DNA from: Megamerina dolium
Lineage: Eukaryota; Arthropoda; Insecta; Diptera; Megamerinidae
Assembly: GCA_963854835.1 (NCBI GenBank)
Contig: OY978525.1
Location: 60,564,855-60,628,854, forward strand
Direction: 5' to 3'
Length of the DNA: 64,000 nucleotides
Position 1 is the first letter of the stretch. Every line of letters starts with the position of its first letter. Below the pieces are notes generated by a model that saw nothing but the letters and a program-made list of their open reading frames with translations, ran no database searches and was not told the DNA's origin. This document shows positions 1-11,574 of the stretch, piece by piece. The position numbers and the translations under genes are program-made.

Positions 1-1014
1 CTTGATCTTTTCGAAGAATTTTCGAGTCTCATTCTTGTCGGTACACATCTCTATCTCCTCACACTCGCGTCTTTCCAACTCCCTCTTCTTGCGCCTGAAA
101 AGACGTCTCTCTGCACTCCTTTTCTCTCTATACCGCTCCTTAACAGCTCGCGTTACGCCTGCACGCAGGGTTTTTCTGTAGGCGGCGTCTTTCTCTGCGG
201 TAGCGTCGCGACACTCCTGATCATACCACTCATTCCTCAGAGGCCGGTAGTAACCGATTACCTCCTCGGCAGCAGTAGTCATGGAGTGGGATATATGTGT
301 CCACCGTGCGCATGTATCATCAAGTGGGGGAGTGTTCTGCATAAGCAGATCCGATAGTCGAGTGGAAAATGCATCTGCTGTCTCTGGTGATTGCAGCTTA
401 CTGACGTCGAGCTTTCTCTGTGTGGGACTTCTCTTGTTATTTGCGACACATAAGCGTGTGCGCACCTTAGCTGCAACAAGGTAGTGATCCGAGTCGATGT
501 TGGCACCACGGATCGATTTCACGTCCATCACACTGGAAGCATGCCTTCCGTCAATCAACACATGATCAATTTGGTTTCTTGTACGATGATCTGGAGACAG
601 CCATGTCGCTTTGTGGATGTCGAGATGCTGGAATCTGGTACCACCAATTACCATGTTTCGTGCTGCGGCGAAGTCGATCAGCCTTATTCCGTTATCGGAG
701 GTGTTTTGGTGGAGGCTGAATTTTCCGACAGTTGGACCAAAGGTACCTTCCTTGCCCACCTTGGCATTAAAGTCGCCAAGCACGATTTTGATATCGTGGC
801 GGGGGCAGCGGTCATAAGCTTCTTCGAGGCGCTGAAAGAAGCTCTCCTTGGTCACATTGTCCTTCTCATCCGTCGGAGCGTGGGCACATATAAGGCTGAT
901 GTTGAAAAATTTTGCCTTGATGCGAATTGTGGCCAGCCGTTCATTCACAGGCGTGAACTGCGAGACAAGATGTCGTAGTCTCTTGCTGACCAAAAATCCA
1001 CATCCTAATTCGTG

Positions 1015-1017
<3 letters not shown>
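1..1017 (-). mobile_element. RTE-type non-LTR retrotransposon, partial copy (endonuclease and linker)
   Basis: This stretch matches, base for base with a few per cent difference, the interior of the full-length RTE element at 45077-48130 (roughly 46829-47812 of it). Read on the minus strand it covers the end of the apurinic/apyrimidinic-type endonuclease, the basic linker and the start of the reverse transcriptase. The left end is cut by the window edge. The right end stops about 320 bp short of the element's 5' end, where a (TA)n array begins. The reading frame is broken by several changes, so this is a dead copy. The RTE class is inferred from the single-ORF layout and from the short-repeat tail of the full copy. 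Confidence 0.85.

Positions 1018-1053
<36 letters not shown>
1018..1053. repeat. (TA)n array, left flank of Tc1 element
   Basis: Pure TA dinucleotide array. The Tc1-like element begins directly after a TA at 1052-1053. Together with 2705-2797 it formed one array before the insertion. Confidence 0.95.
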
Positions 1054-1056
<3 letters not shown>

Positions 1057-1082
1057 TGGCTCACAGCTTATTTCGTACAGTG
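1054..1082 (+). repeat. Tc1 left terminal inverted repeat
   Basis: Outer transposase-binding end. Its inverted partner at 2676-2704 differs at one of 29 positions. The motif ACAGCTTATTTCGTAC recurs in the inner repeats. Confidence 0.93.
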
Positions 1083-1424
1083 TATATATTTTTATGTACA
1101 TGGCTGTAACATCGAAACTAAAAAACTTATCGATAAGTTTTGAATGTAGATGTCTGTGTATGTGTTTAGTAAACCTAATAAGAAAACGGGGAACCCCAAA
1201 AATTGTTCTTTTTGTCATGCAAGAGAGAAAAACTATTGATCAGCTGATTTTCAGCTCACATCTTATTTCGTACACAAACTTCAATGTAAGTAAGTTTCAT
1301 TCTGCCGCGCAGTTACAAAGTTTTTTTGAATTGTATGAGTTTTTGGACCTTTTTAACTATTATAACAATTTTTATTATTATTATTTTAAATAGTTAAAGT
1401 GCTGTAAATTAAACATTTAGCTTT

Positions 1425-2443
1425 ATGGGTCATCGTACAACGATGGAACAGCGTAAACTGGTAATTAACCATTTTAGGAAAGGTCAGAGTGTGCGAAAAA
1501 TTGCTGAAATGACAAATTTAAGTGCCTCAACTGTCCAATACATCATTCAACGCTTCGTTCGCGAAAATCGGTTGGAGAACAAGGGCAGAGAAGCACCTAA
1601 TAAGATTTTCAACGCATCAGACGAGCGTTATATTGTACGAAAAATTAAGAAAAATCCAAAGTTATCCGCTCCGAAGTTGGCTGCAGAGGTTCAGCGTGAA
1701 ATAGGAAAATCATCCAGTGCTGAAACTGTCCGACGTGTGCTGCGCAATCATGACTTGAACGGTCGAGTAGCCCGAAAGAAACCATTCATTTCGAAAATGA
1801 ATATACAACGCCGACTTGACTTCGCCAAAGAGCATATTATTAATACTCCTGCGTTCTGGAATACCGTTATTTTCGCGGATGAGTCTAAGTTTAATATTTT
1901 TGGCTCGGACGGAATGTCATATGTTTGGCGTAAAGCTAATACCGAGCTAAACAAGGAGAACCTTAAGCCCACAGTGAAGCATGGTGGCGGTAGCGTGATG
2001 GTTTGGGCCTGTATGTCAGCAGCCGGAGTAGGTGAATTGGTTTTTATTGAGGGAACAATGGACAAAATGAAGTACCTCGAGATTCTGAAAAACAATTTAC
2101 TTCAAAGTGCAGACAAACTGGGTTTGCGGGAAGAATTTCGGTATTACCAAGATAATGACCCAAAACATAAATCTGGGATTGTGCAATCTTGGCTTATTTG
2201 AACTGCTCACACTTGATGTCTCCACCACCACAGTCACCTGACATGAATGTGATTGAAAATCTTTAGTCTATTTTGGACAATAAAATAAGAACACACAAGA
2301 TTTCTAATAAGCAAGACCTAAAGAAGGTACTGATGGAGGAATGGAAAAAAATCACACCAGACATCACTCAAAAATTGGTGGATTCAATGCCAAGTAGACT
2401 CCAGGCTGTCATTAACGCTAAGGGATGTCATACTAAATATTAA
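1425..2443 (+). pseudogene. Tc1-like transposase (one frameshift, one stop)
   Basis: This DDE transposase would cut and paste the surrounding element. The first 258 codons (1425-2201) are open. They start MGHRTTMEQRKL, then come paired helix-turn-helix motifs (QSVRKIAEMTNLSASTVQYI near residues 26-45; SAPKLAAEV near 93-101). The first catalytic Asp is in ADESKFNIFG and the second in QDNDPKHKS. After about 2200 the frame shifts, and the third catalytic residue follows in SPDMNVIENL in another frame. A TAG follows at 2264-2266, in place of the Trp usual after ENL. The conceptual protein ends CHTKY at 2443. The total of about 340 codons matches the family length. With only two lesions this copy is young but inactive. 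Confidence 0.92.
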
Positions 2444-2675
2444 AATCAACTTACTTTGTTTTTAGTTTGAACTTAAAGAGACTGTACGAAATAAGCTGTG
2501 ACATGAATTTTCCTATTTTTTTCTTATTTTATTTTTTTATAGTGTCAAACACTAAAATTTTGAAAAAGTAAATTTTGGAAAATAAAAAACAAACCTTCCT
2601 TTCAAAAATGGCATTTATATTTTGTTCAAATTTTTGCTATATTAGGAATTACGACTGCAGCAATTTTTAAACTGT

Positions 2676-2802
<127 letters not shown>

Positions 2803-2935
2803 TTAAATTAAATAATTTTTATTACGGCGCGGAATGGGTCGATAATTGAAGTCTAGAACTGATTTTGAATTGATCGGTCAATTTTCGCACGAGAGACGAA
2901 TAAACAGCATAAAGGAATTAATACGGAGAGTCAGG

Positions 2936-3154
2936 GTGGCCATATGGTAAGTATGAAATTCAGGTACCTTATTAAAAAGTAAGTGTTTATTTAACTTAAC
3001 TCATATTTTCCTTCCTTTCAGGGACCTACTGTCTAAATTCCATATGGTTGGTCACTGACAGACAGAAGTAAAAAACATAAAATGAATTAATTATACTTAC
3101 CTGAATTACCATTGTACCTACCTTACCCTATTTTCATACTTACCATGTGGCCAC
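2936..3154. repeat. Inverted repeat pair, 23-bp arms
   Basis: 2936-2958 (GTGGCCATATGGTAAGTATG...) reappears inverted at 3132-3154 with one substitution. About 170 bp separates the arms. No gene is visible in 2798-3339. The arms could be the ends of a small foldback element or part of a diverged LTR. Confidence 0.6.
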
Positions 3155-3339
3155 CAATCTCTTCACATAAATCCCCCTTTTATGTTTTGGGTTTTTTCGC
3201 CTCTTGTGCGATGATTAGCCGATCACTTCTAAATCGGTCCTAGAGGTACGTACACTTTGGTCTTAAATTATATATATAGAAACATATTATTAGATTATAT
3301 TATAATAAACAAATTATTTTAATAAAACGCTAGTGAATT

Positions 3340-3994
3340 TTTACTCGCGATAAATAGTGTCGGTCATCTTAACCAAGCGTTTAATTACCAGCCATATGAC
3401 ATGTCTAAAAGAATTTAGACTTTGCGGCCCGAATGCACTATTGCATGAATTGAGTGCCTGTGTTAAGCGAGCTGATTGCGTCTTCGGTTGCTCGTGTGGC
3501 ATTGCTACGAGCGTTTGAGGATCTTCGGCGACGATGCTCCGAACACTCCATCTGTAAGGAGCGTACGGTGCACTAGACTGCATTTTTTACAGCTGTGTGG
3601 GGAGTCACAGTCTCCGGTAACGTGAGACCGATCGAAGCAGTTGCGGCAGTAATGGTGCGCGCGCACATCATCCAGACGCTGACTTGGATTCAGTGCCAGG
3701 ACGCGGAAGGACGACCGTTCTTCATACCCACCGGAAAATATTTCGGTAACACACGGTGGAACCGTCATGGAAATAGTGGAATTATTTACCTGCTCTGTGA
3801 CCCAACTTTTCTATAAGCAGCTTTCACATCCTTATAATAGCTGGAGTATCTTTCAGCTTGGCCTTCAGGAAAGAAGTCTTTAGTTCCTCAACAGGAATTG
3901 TTGAGAACATTGTGCAGAAATGTACCAGATTATCTGCCTCGAAAATAAATTCACTTGAGGTAGTGGCTTTTACCTGGGATTTTGTGATAGGCAT
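3340..3994 (-). pseudogene. Gag-like protein remnant with zinc knuckle
   Basis: On the minus strand a broken reading frame starts MPITKSQVKATTSSEF at 3994 and runs, with at least one stop and one frame change, to about 3340. Near 3600-3660 it contains CRNCFDRSHVTGDC, a CX2CX4HX4C zinc knuckle as in retroelement Gag. CKKCSLVHRTLL follows, resembling the second knuckle of BEL/Pao-type Gag proteins. No protease or polymerase follows. The family is an inference from the double-knuckle pattern only. Confidence 0.6.
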
Positions 3995-4079
3995 TTTAAT
4001 ATTTTAACGGATTTGTAAAGATGGAATTTTAATTTTCAAGAATTGAGAATTCACTCTTATACTTCAAATACGTGTATAG

Positions 4080-4430
4080 AAAAATGTCATTAGAGAAAAA
4101 TCGATAATAAGGAATTTATCGATTGAAAATAGAATAGTTAGTGTCACACCAAAGTTAGAGATATTGTAACGTAGAACGATGAGACAGTATAAACAAATTG
4201 TCTTTTGGAAATTTATTAGAATTTATAGAGTGAATAGCGATTTCACTCTGCCAACGAGAGTGAGTTTAAAATTATGATAATCAAGCAAAGAAATATCGAT
4301 AATAGAGGAATTATCGATATAAGAATTGTTGGTATAATGTGTAAAATAGGAATATTTTCGGTGAGAAACAATATAAATTTGGTGAATTTATCGAGATATA
4401 TCGAGTGAAGAGAGATTTCACTTTTGTTGT
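4080..4430. repeat. Two diverged ~200-bp direct repeats with ATCGATAAT motifs
   Basis: The order of motifs TCGATAATA...GGAATT(T)ATCGAT, then a run ending in AGAATTTATAGAGTGAA or GAATTTATCGAGATATATC, then ATTTCACT, occurs twice (about 4090-4245 and 4288-4430). This is a decayed tandem duplication. No gene is seen in 3995-4525. Confidence 0.5.
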
Positions 4431-4522
4431 GTGCAAAGAAAGAAAATTAAAAGGTGTGCTTTTTTTCAAATTGGATTTAAATTCAGATTATTTTCCAATA
4501 AAAAATGAAAAAGCGGAATGTG

Positions 4523-4804
<282 letters not shown>

Positions 4805-5181
4805 AACGTATCATTAAGAGCGGGTGAAAATTCGCGATATTTGAGATAAATAACTCCCCAAGAGTTTTAATATTCACGAGAAAGCTGTGAACATTTATCG
4901 GCACTGAGCTGCTGTTTGTTTATCATATAATATAATAAACCAAAAAAAATGTATATATATGAGAATATATGAATATACAATAAAAAAAATCGAAAGTCGA
5001 AAGTGTTACACAACCGATATGCTCATAGACAAATTCGTAGAAAAATCGTTTAATAGACAGAACTGGTTTGTGTATGGTGACCCAACTCATCCCGATGATC
5101 CAAAGAGGCTTCTGCTTTAGCTCACAAGGCAAAAACGACTCAACTAGTTCGATGTTTGTTCTTCAATTAGAGCGAGATTAT
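4805..5181. other. No recognisable gene
   Basis: AT-rich sequence between the TA array and the Harbinger element. I see no conserved protein, RNA or repeat structure here. Confidence 0.6.
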
Positions 5182-5184
5182 TTA

Positions 5185-6282
5185 TGCCCCTATTGCGGTT
5201 CACAACTTTTGTAACAGTTTGGTCGCCGTCGAGAAATTCATATTGCCGTTCTCAACTCGACTGGCGGCTGATTTTTTTGGTTGTGTTCATTATTTTTGTG
5301 GTATTACCGTTTGCAACTCTATTACAGTTTGGTCGACAAGCACGTTAAATATACACGACTGCTCATAAGCAGTTGGGATTGCATCAGTTGCAGTTTACTT
5401 TAAACTAATAAAGCCAAAAATAATGGAGAGATCGTAAGTAATAATTAGCTTGGCTTCATATTGTAATTTCTCAACATTTTATACATTTTCAGAAGTTTAA
5501 AAATTACAACAAGTTGAGAAATGAGATGACTTGTTTTTGTATAGTAATGTAGGTATGAAGAAAAATGTGAAATAGTTTTATTTTACACACGGAATGTGTT
5601 TTGTATTTGTTTTTTTTATTTTTTTTACCCGCCTTATGTATATATATGTATATATAAAAATGTTAATGTGATAACAAAGTAGACGTGAATCTAAGAAAAT
5701 AAGATTTTTTTTTTTAAATAATTTAAGTTATCTTCCATTTACCAAAAAAGACTGTAATGAATTTAAAAAAGCACACAATTTCAATATTGGTGGTATAGAT
5801 ACGACACGCACAGATTTCTTGAAATGGTCTTTTACGTCATCCAGCAAAAAGCAAAATGCCTCTTTGCTCAGTCGAAAATAGCTAATAAATCTATAAAAAA
5901 AATTTATTATTTGCTTTTATTTATTTTGAACAATATTTATACTTTTCGCTAGGTAGTTCAAGAGGGTTAGAGTCATCACGAATTTTTCTCCGTAAGCGTA
6001 GCAAATCAATTTTCGCCTCTTCGTTTTCATCTTCATAAAACAAATCTACACTAATATCCATTTTAAATAATTTTCACAGCAAAACACAATTGTATATTTC
6101 CTTAATTTTTACTTAATCGACCGCTTTTCTGTCATAAGTGATATTTTAAGCTGGTAACGCCATAACAATTTCAACCGAAAACAGTGGTGTACCACAATAC
6201 CAAAAAATAGTTTGGTCTTGTTGAAGTCGGGTCGACTATAAGACGACCAAACTGGGTTGAGTGGTGAACGGCAATAGGGGCA
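5185..6282 (-). mobile_element. Internally deleted PIF/Harbinger element
   Basis: The 1098-bp insert is flanked by TTA on both sides (5182-5184 and 6283-6285), the 3-bp target duplication typical of PIF/Harbinger. The ends are inverted repeats starting TGCCCCTATTGCSGTTCAC. Further in, CAGTTTGGTCG recurs near both ends. The minus strand carries the first two exons of a Harbinger transposase. A possible first exon of the partner MADF/Myb-like gene starts on the plus strand near 5423 (MERS, then a GTAAGT donor). The middle of both genes is missing, so the element depends on others for movement. Confidence 0.85.
5764..6061 (-). pseudogene. PIF/Harbinger transposase, N-terminal remnant
   Basis: Start codon at 6061. 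Exon 1 (5943-6061) reads MDISVDLFYEDENEEAKIDL and continues through a basic stretch ending RDDSNPLELPSE. A 52-bp intron (5891-5942, GT...AG) joins in frame to an exon beginning KFISYFRLSKEAFCFLLDDV and ending IPPILKLCAFL near 5764. This matches the start of HARBI1-like transposases (LPE-x-F-x-x-x-F-R-L-S-K; I-P-P-x-x-K-L). The DDE nuclease domain is absent, lost by the internal deletion. Confidence 0.82.
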
Positions 6283-6285
6283 TTA

Positions 6286-8016
6286 CATTGGGTTGATCTT
6301 CTGGCTGTTTTGTCATGGAAGCGTTATCTGGATTATTACCTTGGTTTAAGTGAAAGTTGGTTTGGTGTGCTTGTGGGTTGATGCTGGTGTCTAATGCGTC
6401 CAATGGTTTGATTCGACCGAAATTTTTTTTTATGGAATGGTATGAACAATAGCACAAAGTGGGTTTTGTGTGTACCGCACTGCTAACCAATATAGTTGAT
6501 GTGAAACTCTGTACTCCTGGTGTAAGTGTTTAATTATTGGAGAAATAATGATTATGTAATTTTGGTTCAGTTGTTTATGATTTACTTCTGATGTGGATCA
6601 AAATCCATTGTCACTGATATATATAGTAGCTGAAATATTTTATTCGGTTGTGAGTGCATGGCTATTATTGTTGATGTCTCTTAGCTACGTCGCGCTGGCT
6701 AGGTACGCTAAAGTTATTGTTTGTAAATTATTGTTTTGTAAGTTTGTTATGGGTACTCGCTGTACTGGGCCTGCTTTTTTTCAGCTCTGACTTCATTTGT
6801 TCTTTACCGCCTCAAGGATAGTTTTGTGTCATCACTTTCTTGGTTGCTACTGTTGTTAAAGCTGTTAATGTTGCTGCGTTGGCATCTCTCGAAATTTCAC
6901 TGTATGAGTTGATATTGGATTCTCGTGGACATACTGCTGCTCTCTTGTGTTAGTAGGGGAATATCTACTATATCACTTATTTAGTTAATTTTTCTTATTA
7001 AGATGTACATATATTCTTATATACCATATAAAAATAATTTTCTTTTTGCAATACTCATTTATAATCTATACTTAATTTTTTAAAAGGTATTATAAATGCA
7101 TTGTTGTTTGGTACAAAAATATAGTGAGAACATTGCATTTTCTCTTCATAATTGCATTGTCCAACTTTTTGTACTTGTAGGTGGTACGATTTTCAATAAT
7201 ATCCGTTGAAAACGGAACGTATTTTGTTACATATATTTCATCTTATTTTTACGGATATATATATGTAAATTTTTTTATTTAATTATTTTTTTGTATTCAA
7301 CCTAGCTAACCTATTGCCTATTTATTATATTTCTTCATATAAATCCTAACGCGTTCTTACTCTACTGTATTTACTGTATATTGCTAACCCTCTAGTTGCA
7401 ATATTCCTTAAAATATTGCATTATATTTGGATGCATCCTCTATACTTATCCCGGCCAGTGCGAATGAGTATCCACCCACCGAATTACAATTCAACACGAT
7501 GAATTGTAACAGATGTGTTTACATGCATGAACACTGCGCCTACGTCTTTCTGATTTGCAAAATATTCTAAATTTGTACATAAACTCCAAAACTATGACCC
7601 TTATTGTCTCTTTCTATTTGTCTTAATCCCTTCGAAAAACTGCATATATATTTTTGTTTGCTGGTGTTCCAGTGGTGATGCTGCACTTTATCCACAGAAA
7701 GAAAAAAAAATAAATGTAATTCTCATACCATTCCAATAATTGTCAGTCGATTAAATTTATTTCTATAGATCTTTGGTCAGCATATTATAAAACGCCATTT
7801 GATTTATTATTATTTTTTCTTGCATCTAGAAATGGTTTATTTTAATTGTTATGTATTGTGTTTAATATGGTCAAAGTGCTTTTAATTTTATTATTATTAT
7901 TATTATTTTATTTTTTTTTTGTGTACGCAATTTTGTTTTTTTTTTTGTATTTTTGTAGTAAGTATTATGTATTTTGTATAGTCTGAATATTTGATTCTCG
8001 TGTTAATTATTTGTGT
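6286..8016. other. No recognisable gene
   Basis: About 1.7 kb of AT-rich sequence. Short frames exist, such as the minus frame around 6236-6490, which runs into the Harbinger end, but I recognise none. It could be the remains of a larger LTR element into which errantivirus A inserted. No similarity to the 842-bp LTR of element B was seen. Confidence 0.5.
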
Positions 8017-8309
8017 GTTGAATTTTCATAAAAAAACATTCTTTATTTTAAATTAACAACACAATCAACACAATATATGAACTTATTCACATAATCCGAG
8101 TTTTACAACTGAACTAATAATAATTATAATATTCTTAAGCTACCTGTGCAGTTGCTGCGAGTAACGTTGTCTAGTGTGGATCGAATTACAAAATTTCCGT
8201 TCTCATGCTTGTTCAATACTCGTGCTGATTATGCACTTTTAGGGAGGAAATTGCTGAGACTTGGAGTCAGCAGTTCTATGTTTATTTGATAAACTTTTCT
8301 TACGTTAAC
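8017..8309 (-). repeat. Errantivirus A 3' LTR
   Basis: 293 bp, GTTAAC...TTCAAC on the minus strand. It shares nearly all its sequence with 13599-13852, which lacks about 35 bp. It contains AATAAA, a likely poly(A) signal, in a stretch shared by both LTRs. Confidence 0.88.
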
Positions 8310-8321
8310 TCTTCCCCTCTT

Positions 8322-9585
8322 AAATATCCGACATCCTGGTTGGATTTTTCGTTTTGAGTTGAATGACATTTGTTTTCTCTCTTTTCTTCTGTTTCAATCT
8401 GGATTACCACATCTCGTTTTTTAAATTTGCAAATTATATTTGTGAAAATTGGTGCTATTTCAATGATGCTTGGTATACTGATGCTTGTTATTAGGGTGGT
8501 TTTATGTTTTTCCGATAGGATCTGTTTAATGTTTAATCTTATCTGTATTTGATATTTGTAAATTTTTCAGTAGCTTCAATGATAATACTTCCTCGTATGA
8601 TGTTGCGAGGTATGTTGCCTGTATCATTGCTGGTAATGTGTTGGATATTACTACTTCATTGGAGGAGTAGGTTTTATTGTTGACTTCGATAGTTGCATTG
8701 TGGTATTTTATTATGAAGGATCCCTTCAAGTTCATGAGTTTGCCTTCTATGATTGCAGAATTGTTGAAGTCGTTTAAAAGCAATAGTCCTGGTTTTACCT
8801 CTTCTATCATCGGAATATGGTGATTATTACCCATTGTGCAGTTGAAAGGTAGTCCTCTTAAGAGTTTTGGTATGCAGCTAGTTGTTGTAATATTTTTAAT
8901 ATTTTCTTGACGGCACATGCTTATACTATTTAATTGCTTACAATCATTCTTAACTTCTAGTATAGAGTTTTCGCAAATTACATAATTTTCATTTTCTATT
9001 TTTATAATGTCTTTCCCTTTTTTTATTGGTTTTACAATTATAATAAATAAAAAAAAATTAATATGTGGCACTTAAAGTCCCGAAGGGCTCATTGGCCGAG
9101 CTTTTCTTCAATTACTGTTTTGCTTGTTAAATTTTAGACAGTATTAGAAGGGACCTACTTATTATAGCCGGTTCCGAACGGCAGAACCCTTGCGAAATCA
9201 CTTTTTCTGAGCTTTGTCACAGAGTTCTTTTTAGAAGCTTTTTCATGGCAAGTTGTTACTGTCGGAAGAATTGCCAATTGCTTGCCGACAGGTGGGTACC
9301 GTTCGAAAGAAAAATCTTTTCGATATTAAATTTGTTATGCAACACACTAACCACTGAGCCACGGCACCCACGGTTTTACAATTATACTTTTACAAATTTC
9401 TTTAATCGTTATTGGGAAGCTTACTATGAAAAGAATTGATGTTTTGTTTGAAGCGACTTTAACATTTGCAAACTCTATAGCTTCAATTATATCCAAATAT
9501 GGAATTTTTTGTTCTTCCATTAAGTTTTTGTCAGTTGTCAGTATAGTACTAAAAATACTAACAGAAATTCTGTTTTTTAGTTCCT
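8322..9585 (-). pseudogene. Errantivirus env remnant, split by a SINE
   Basis: The envelope protein of errantiviruses is made from a spliced RNA and sits in membranes. Here the N-terminal half lies at about 9387-9585 and the C-terminal half at 8322-9027, separated by the SINE at 9043-9371. The C-terminal half has a potential membrane segment near 8440-8480, several N-x-T/S sites, and the stretch YEEVLSLKLLKNLQISNT. That stretch corresponds to FEEILSLKLLKDLHIANT in element D. A frame change near 8526 separates the tail. The part upstream of 9585 is missing or not recognisable. Not functional. Confidence 0.75.
9043..9371 (-). mobile_element. tRNA-derived SINE, copy 1 (internally deleted)
   Basis: Flanked by a perfect 15-bp target duplication GGTTTTACAATTATA (9028-9042 and 9372-9386). 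The sense strand is minus: the tRNA-like head lies at the right and a T-rich tail at the left. Compared with the copy at 14847-15203 it lacks the block with the B box. The A box survives as the complement of CCACTGAGCCA. Confidence 0.88.
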
Positions 9586-9862
9586 GATATTGCTTTTGTG
9601 TATCTTTTTTCCTGTTTCTGTTATTACTGTTGATAGATTGTTCGTTTTTACTATTTCCTGTCTATATTTCGGCGTTAGCTTTGACCCTAGTCTTTTGTTT
9701 ATTTTAACGTAAATTATGCCGCCTGGTTCGTATGTTTTAGGTGGTTCCCTTTTCTTGTTGTGATATGATATGTCTTTGCCCTGCTTCGTCTGAAGTCTTT
9801 CTATATTCGTCTGTCTAGCTCTTTCGAATTGTTCTGGGTCGGTTGTTACGTTTCGTCCAAAG
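9586..9862 (-). pseudogene. Errantivirus A integrase C-terminal fragment
   Basis: Minus-strand frame beginning FFGRNVTTDPEQFERA and containing YVKINKRLGSKLTPKYRQE. It corresponds to FFGRTVTTNPTQLEND and YANVNKRLGNKFSPRYQEE of element D. This is the DNA-binding tail of integrase; the catalytic core is missing, cut where the Jockey poly(A) tail begins. Confidence 0.8.
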
Positions 9863-10015
9863 AATTTTTTTTTTTTTTTTTACAAGCTTTTTATTGGATC
9901 TTTCTAAAATTACTTAGAAACTAACAATAAGTAATCAAATCTTACAAACTAAATAAAATTATGTGATATTCCCAACGTTCCATCACAATTTGTTGAGTCA
10001 CGAGGTATAGCAATT

Positions 10016-10141
10016 TCACAGCATATTCAGTGTGTCTTTTCTTTTTAATCGACGATGGCCCGTGCTCAGCAACAATTGCCTAGCAAGGGGATTCGGATGA
10101 CTGTGTAATTTTTGAATGTAGCTTCTGCAAGACATTTTTTG
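10016..10141 (-). pseudogene. Jockey ORF2 C-terminal tail, fused to ORF1 by deletion
   Basis: MSCRSYIQKLHSHPNPLARQ followed by LLLSTGHRRLKRKDTLNML and a stop. It matches the last residues of ORF2 in the copy at 21175-23288. It sits directly after the Gag knuckles because about 2.1 kb of ORF2 is missing here. Confidence 0.85.
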
Positions 10142-11464
10142 CTCAACTGGTTTTAGAGGTTGATTGCTAGCGGAGAAATTTAGCTTTAGGGTTGTATATA
10201 CTGGGCAACCTCTATAATTTGCGGTGTGATTACCTCCACAATTGCTGCATTTTTTCATGCTAGCATCGCCTTTAGATTTTGGGCATATGTTTGATTTATG
10301 GAGATCTCCACAAATCACACAAACAGCTGGCAGGGTACAATATGTCTTAGTATGTCCATATTATTGGCAGTTGCTGCACTGAGGAGGTCCAGTTCTCTTA
10401 TGGGGTTCTTCGATTGTGATTTTGCAATGCAATAAATTTCGAATTTTATATATGGGGTGTACTTCACCTTTTTTTAGGGGTTTTGTTTCAGGCTGAAGCT
10501 CAATACGATATAACGGTTGAGGTATATTGCTCTTGTTGAGAATGTTGAATACTGTTTTGGCTTGAAACCCTTCTTCTTCTTCCTGAAGGGCAAGTTTGAT
10601 TTCGTTAATGTCAACGTTGGGTTCGACGCCTTTGAGTACAACGATTAAGCCCTTACTACTTTTTAGCTGATATGTGTAGTAATTCTTTTTTACAGCATCA
10701 AATTCCGCTATTACTTTGCGATAATGAGTTTCGCTGTAGATTTGCACTTTCGTTTCCTCAATTTGGCCTTTGCGAATAGGAACAACGTGGAAATTCTTTG
10801 GTCCTATAAGAGTTGTAATTCTTGAAATCAACTTATCTGAGTTGCGTTCTCTTAAGAAAATGGGTGGAGGTTTGAAATTTTTCTTGGAGGTAATATTTTC
10901 GTCACTTTCATCACCTGAAAGCAGAGCGAATCTATTTTCCGAACTAATAGGGGCAGTGTTCAGCTTTTGAATTTTTGTTGAATTAATTTGTTTTGAATTT
11001 TGAGGACTTTTTTTTCGCTTTACTACAGTAATGTAGTGATCAATTCCAGTTTGAACAGCAACTGGTTCTTTATTAGTCATCGCACTAGTTGCTTTTACTA
11101 CTGGGTCATGCACTTCAGTAGAAAGGCCGTTATTTGTTTGCTTTGATGTTGTAGCTGTTGGTGTTACAGCAGGAGAAGCGTGTTGTACACTCCACGGTAT
11201 AGAGGGAGATAGTATATCACGCGAGAACAAATTATTTTTTTTGTCTGTATTTGTTGTTGTTGCATAATTTGATGTAGTGTTAGAGTGAGGAATATGTGCA
11301 GGCAAAAGATTTGCACTGTTACTTTCACTTGTGCAGTGTGTATCAACTGATTTTTTTGATAATGCACTTATCGTGGGGGTTCGCGCGGGTCATAGCAAAT
11401 TATGGTTTACACACACATTAACAGGCGATTGCCGTTGCCGGAGAGGAGAGCGCTGAACACTCAT
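10142..11464 (-). pseudogene. Jockey ORF1 (Gag-like RNA-binding protein)
   Basis: ORF1 coats the element RNA. It starts at 11464 (MSVQRSP...). A long open part runs 11305-10361, and a stop lies just before the second zinc knuckle. C-terminally three CCHC-type knuckles are visible: CSNCQ-x-YGHTKTYC, CGDLHKSNIC and CSNCGGNHTANYRGC. An RRM-like PRE_C2HC region (YRKVIAEFDAVKKNYYTYQL, PLYRIELQPE) precedes them, as in Jockey Gag. A frame change near 11300 and the stop near 10360 make it a pseudogene. It fuses directly to the ORF2 C-terminus. Confidence 0.85.
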
Positions 11465-11574
11465 ATTACAAACAAAATGTTTGCAAACTATATTATTATT
11501 ATTATTTTTTCTTTGATTTTATTGTTCTTTCTGCTTATCTGTATATGCAATAAAAAACCACAGAAATAACTGTT

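Larger units (their letters stand above)
9865..11500 (-). mobile_element. Jockey-clade non-LTR element, copy 1 (ORF2 deleted)
   Basis: The poly(A) tail is seen as a T run at 9865-9881. The minus strand then holds, in reverse, the 3' UTR, the last about 40 codons of ORF2 and nearly all of ORF1. The junction between ORF1 and the ORF2 tail is at about 10140. The plus-strand copy at 20280-23438 shares the 3' UTR, the Gag zinc knuckles and the 5' start of ORF1 (MSVQRS). This copy kept Gag but lost endonuclease and reverse transcriptase. Confidence 0.85.

Noticed and set aside
484..978. Plus-strand frame of 164 codons (also at 47310-47804)
   Set aside because: It lies antisense to the RTE endonuclease and is conserved only because the endonuclease is.
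6236..6490. Minus-strand frame starting MVSSAVHTKPT
   Set aside because: It runs across the Harbinger terminal repeat and has no recognisable family. It may be old gag sequence, but I cannot support this.
6286..8016. Missing 3' LTR of element B
   Set aside because: No match to the 842-bp LTR at 18658-19499, and the GTAAGGATCGCAG motif is absent.
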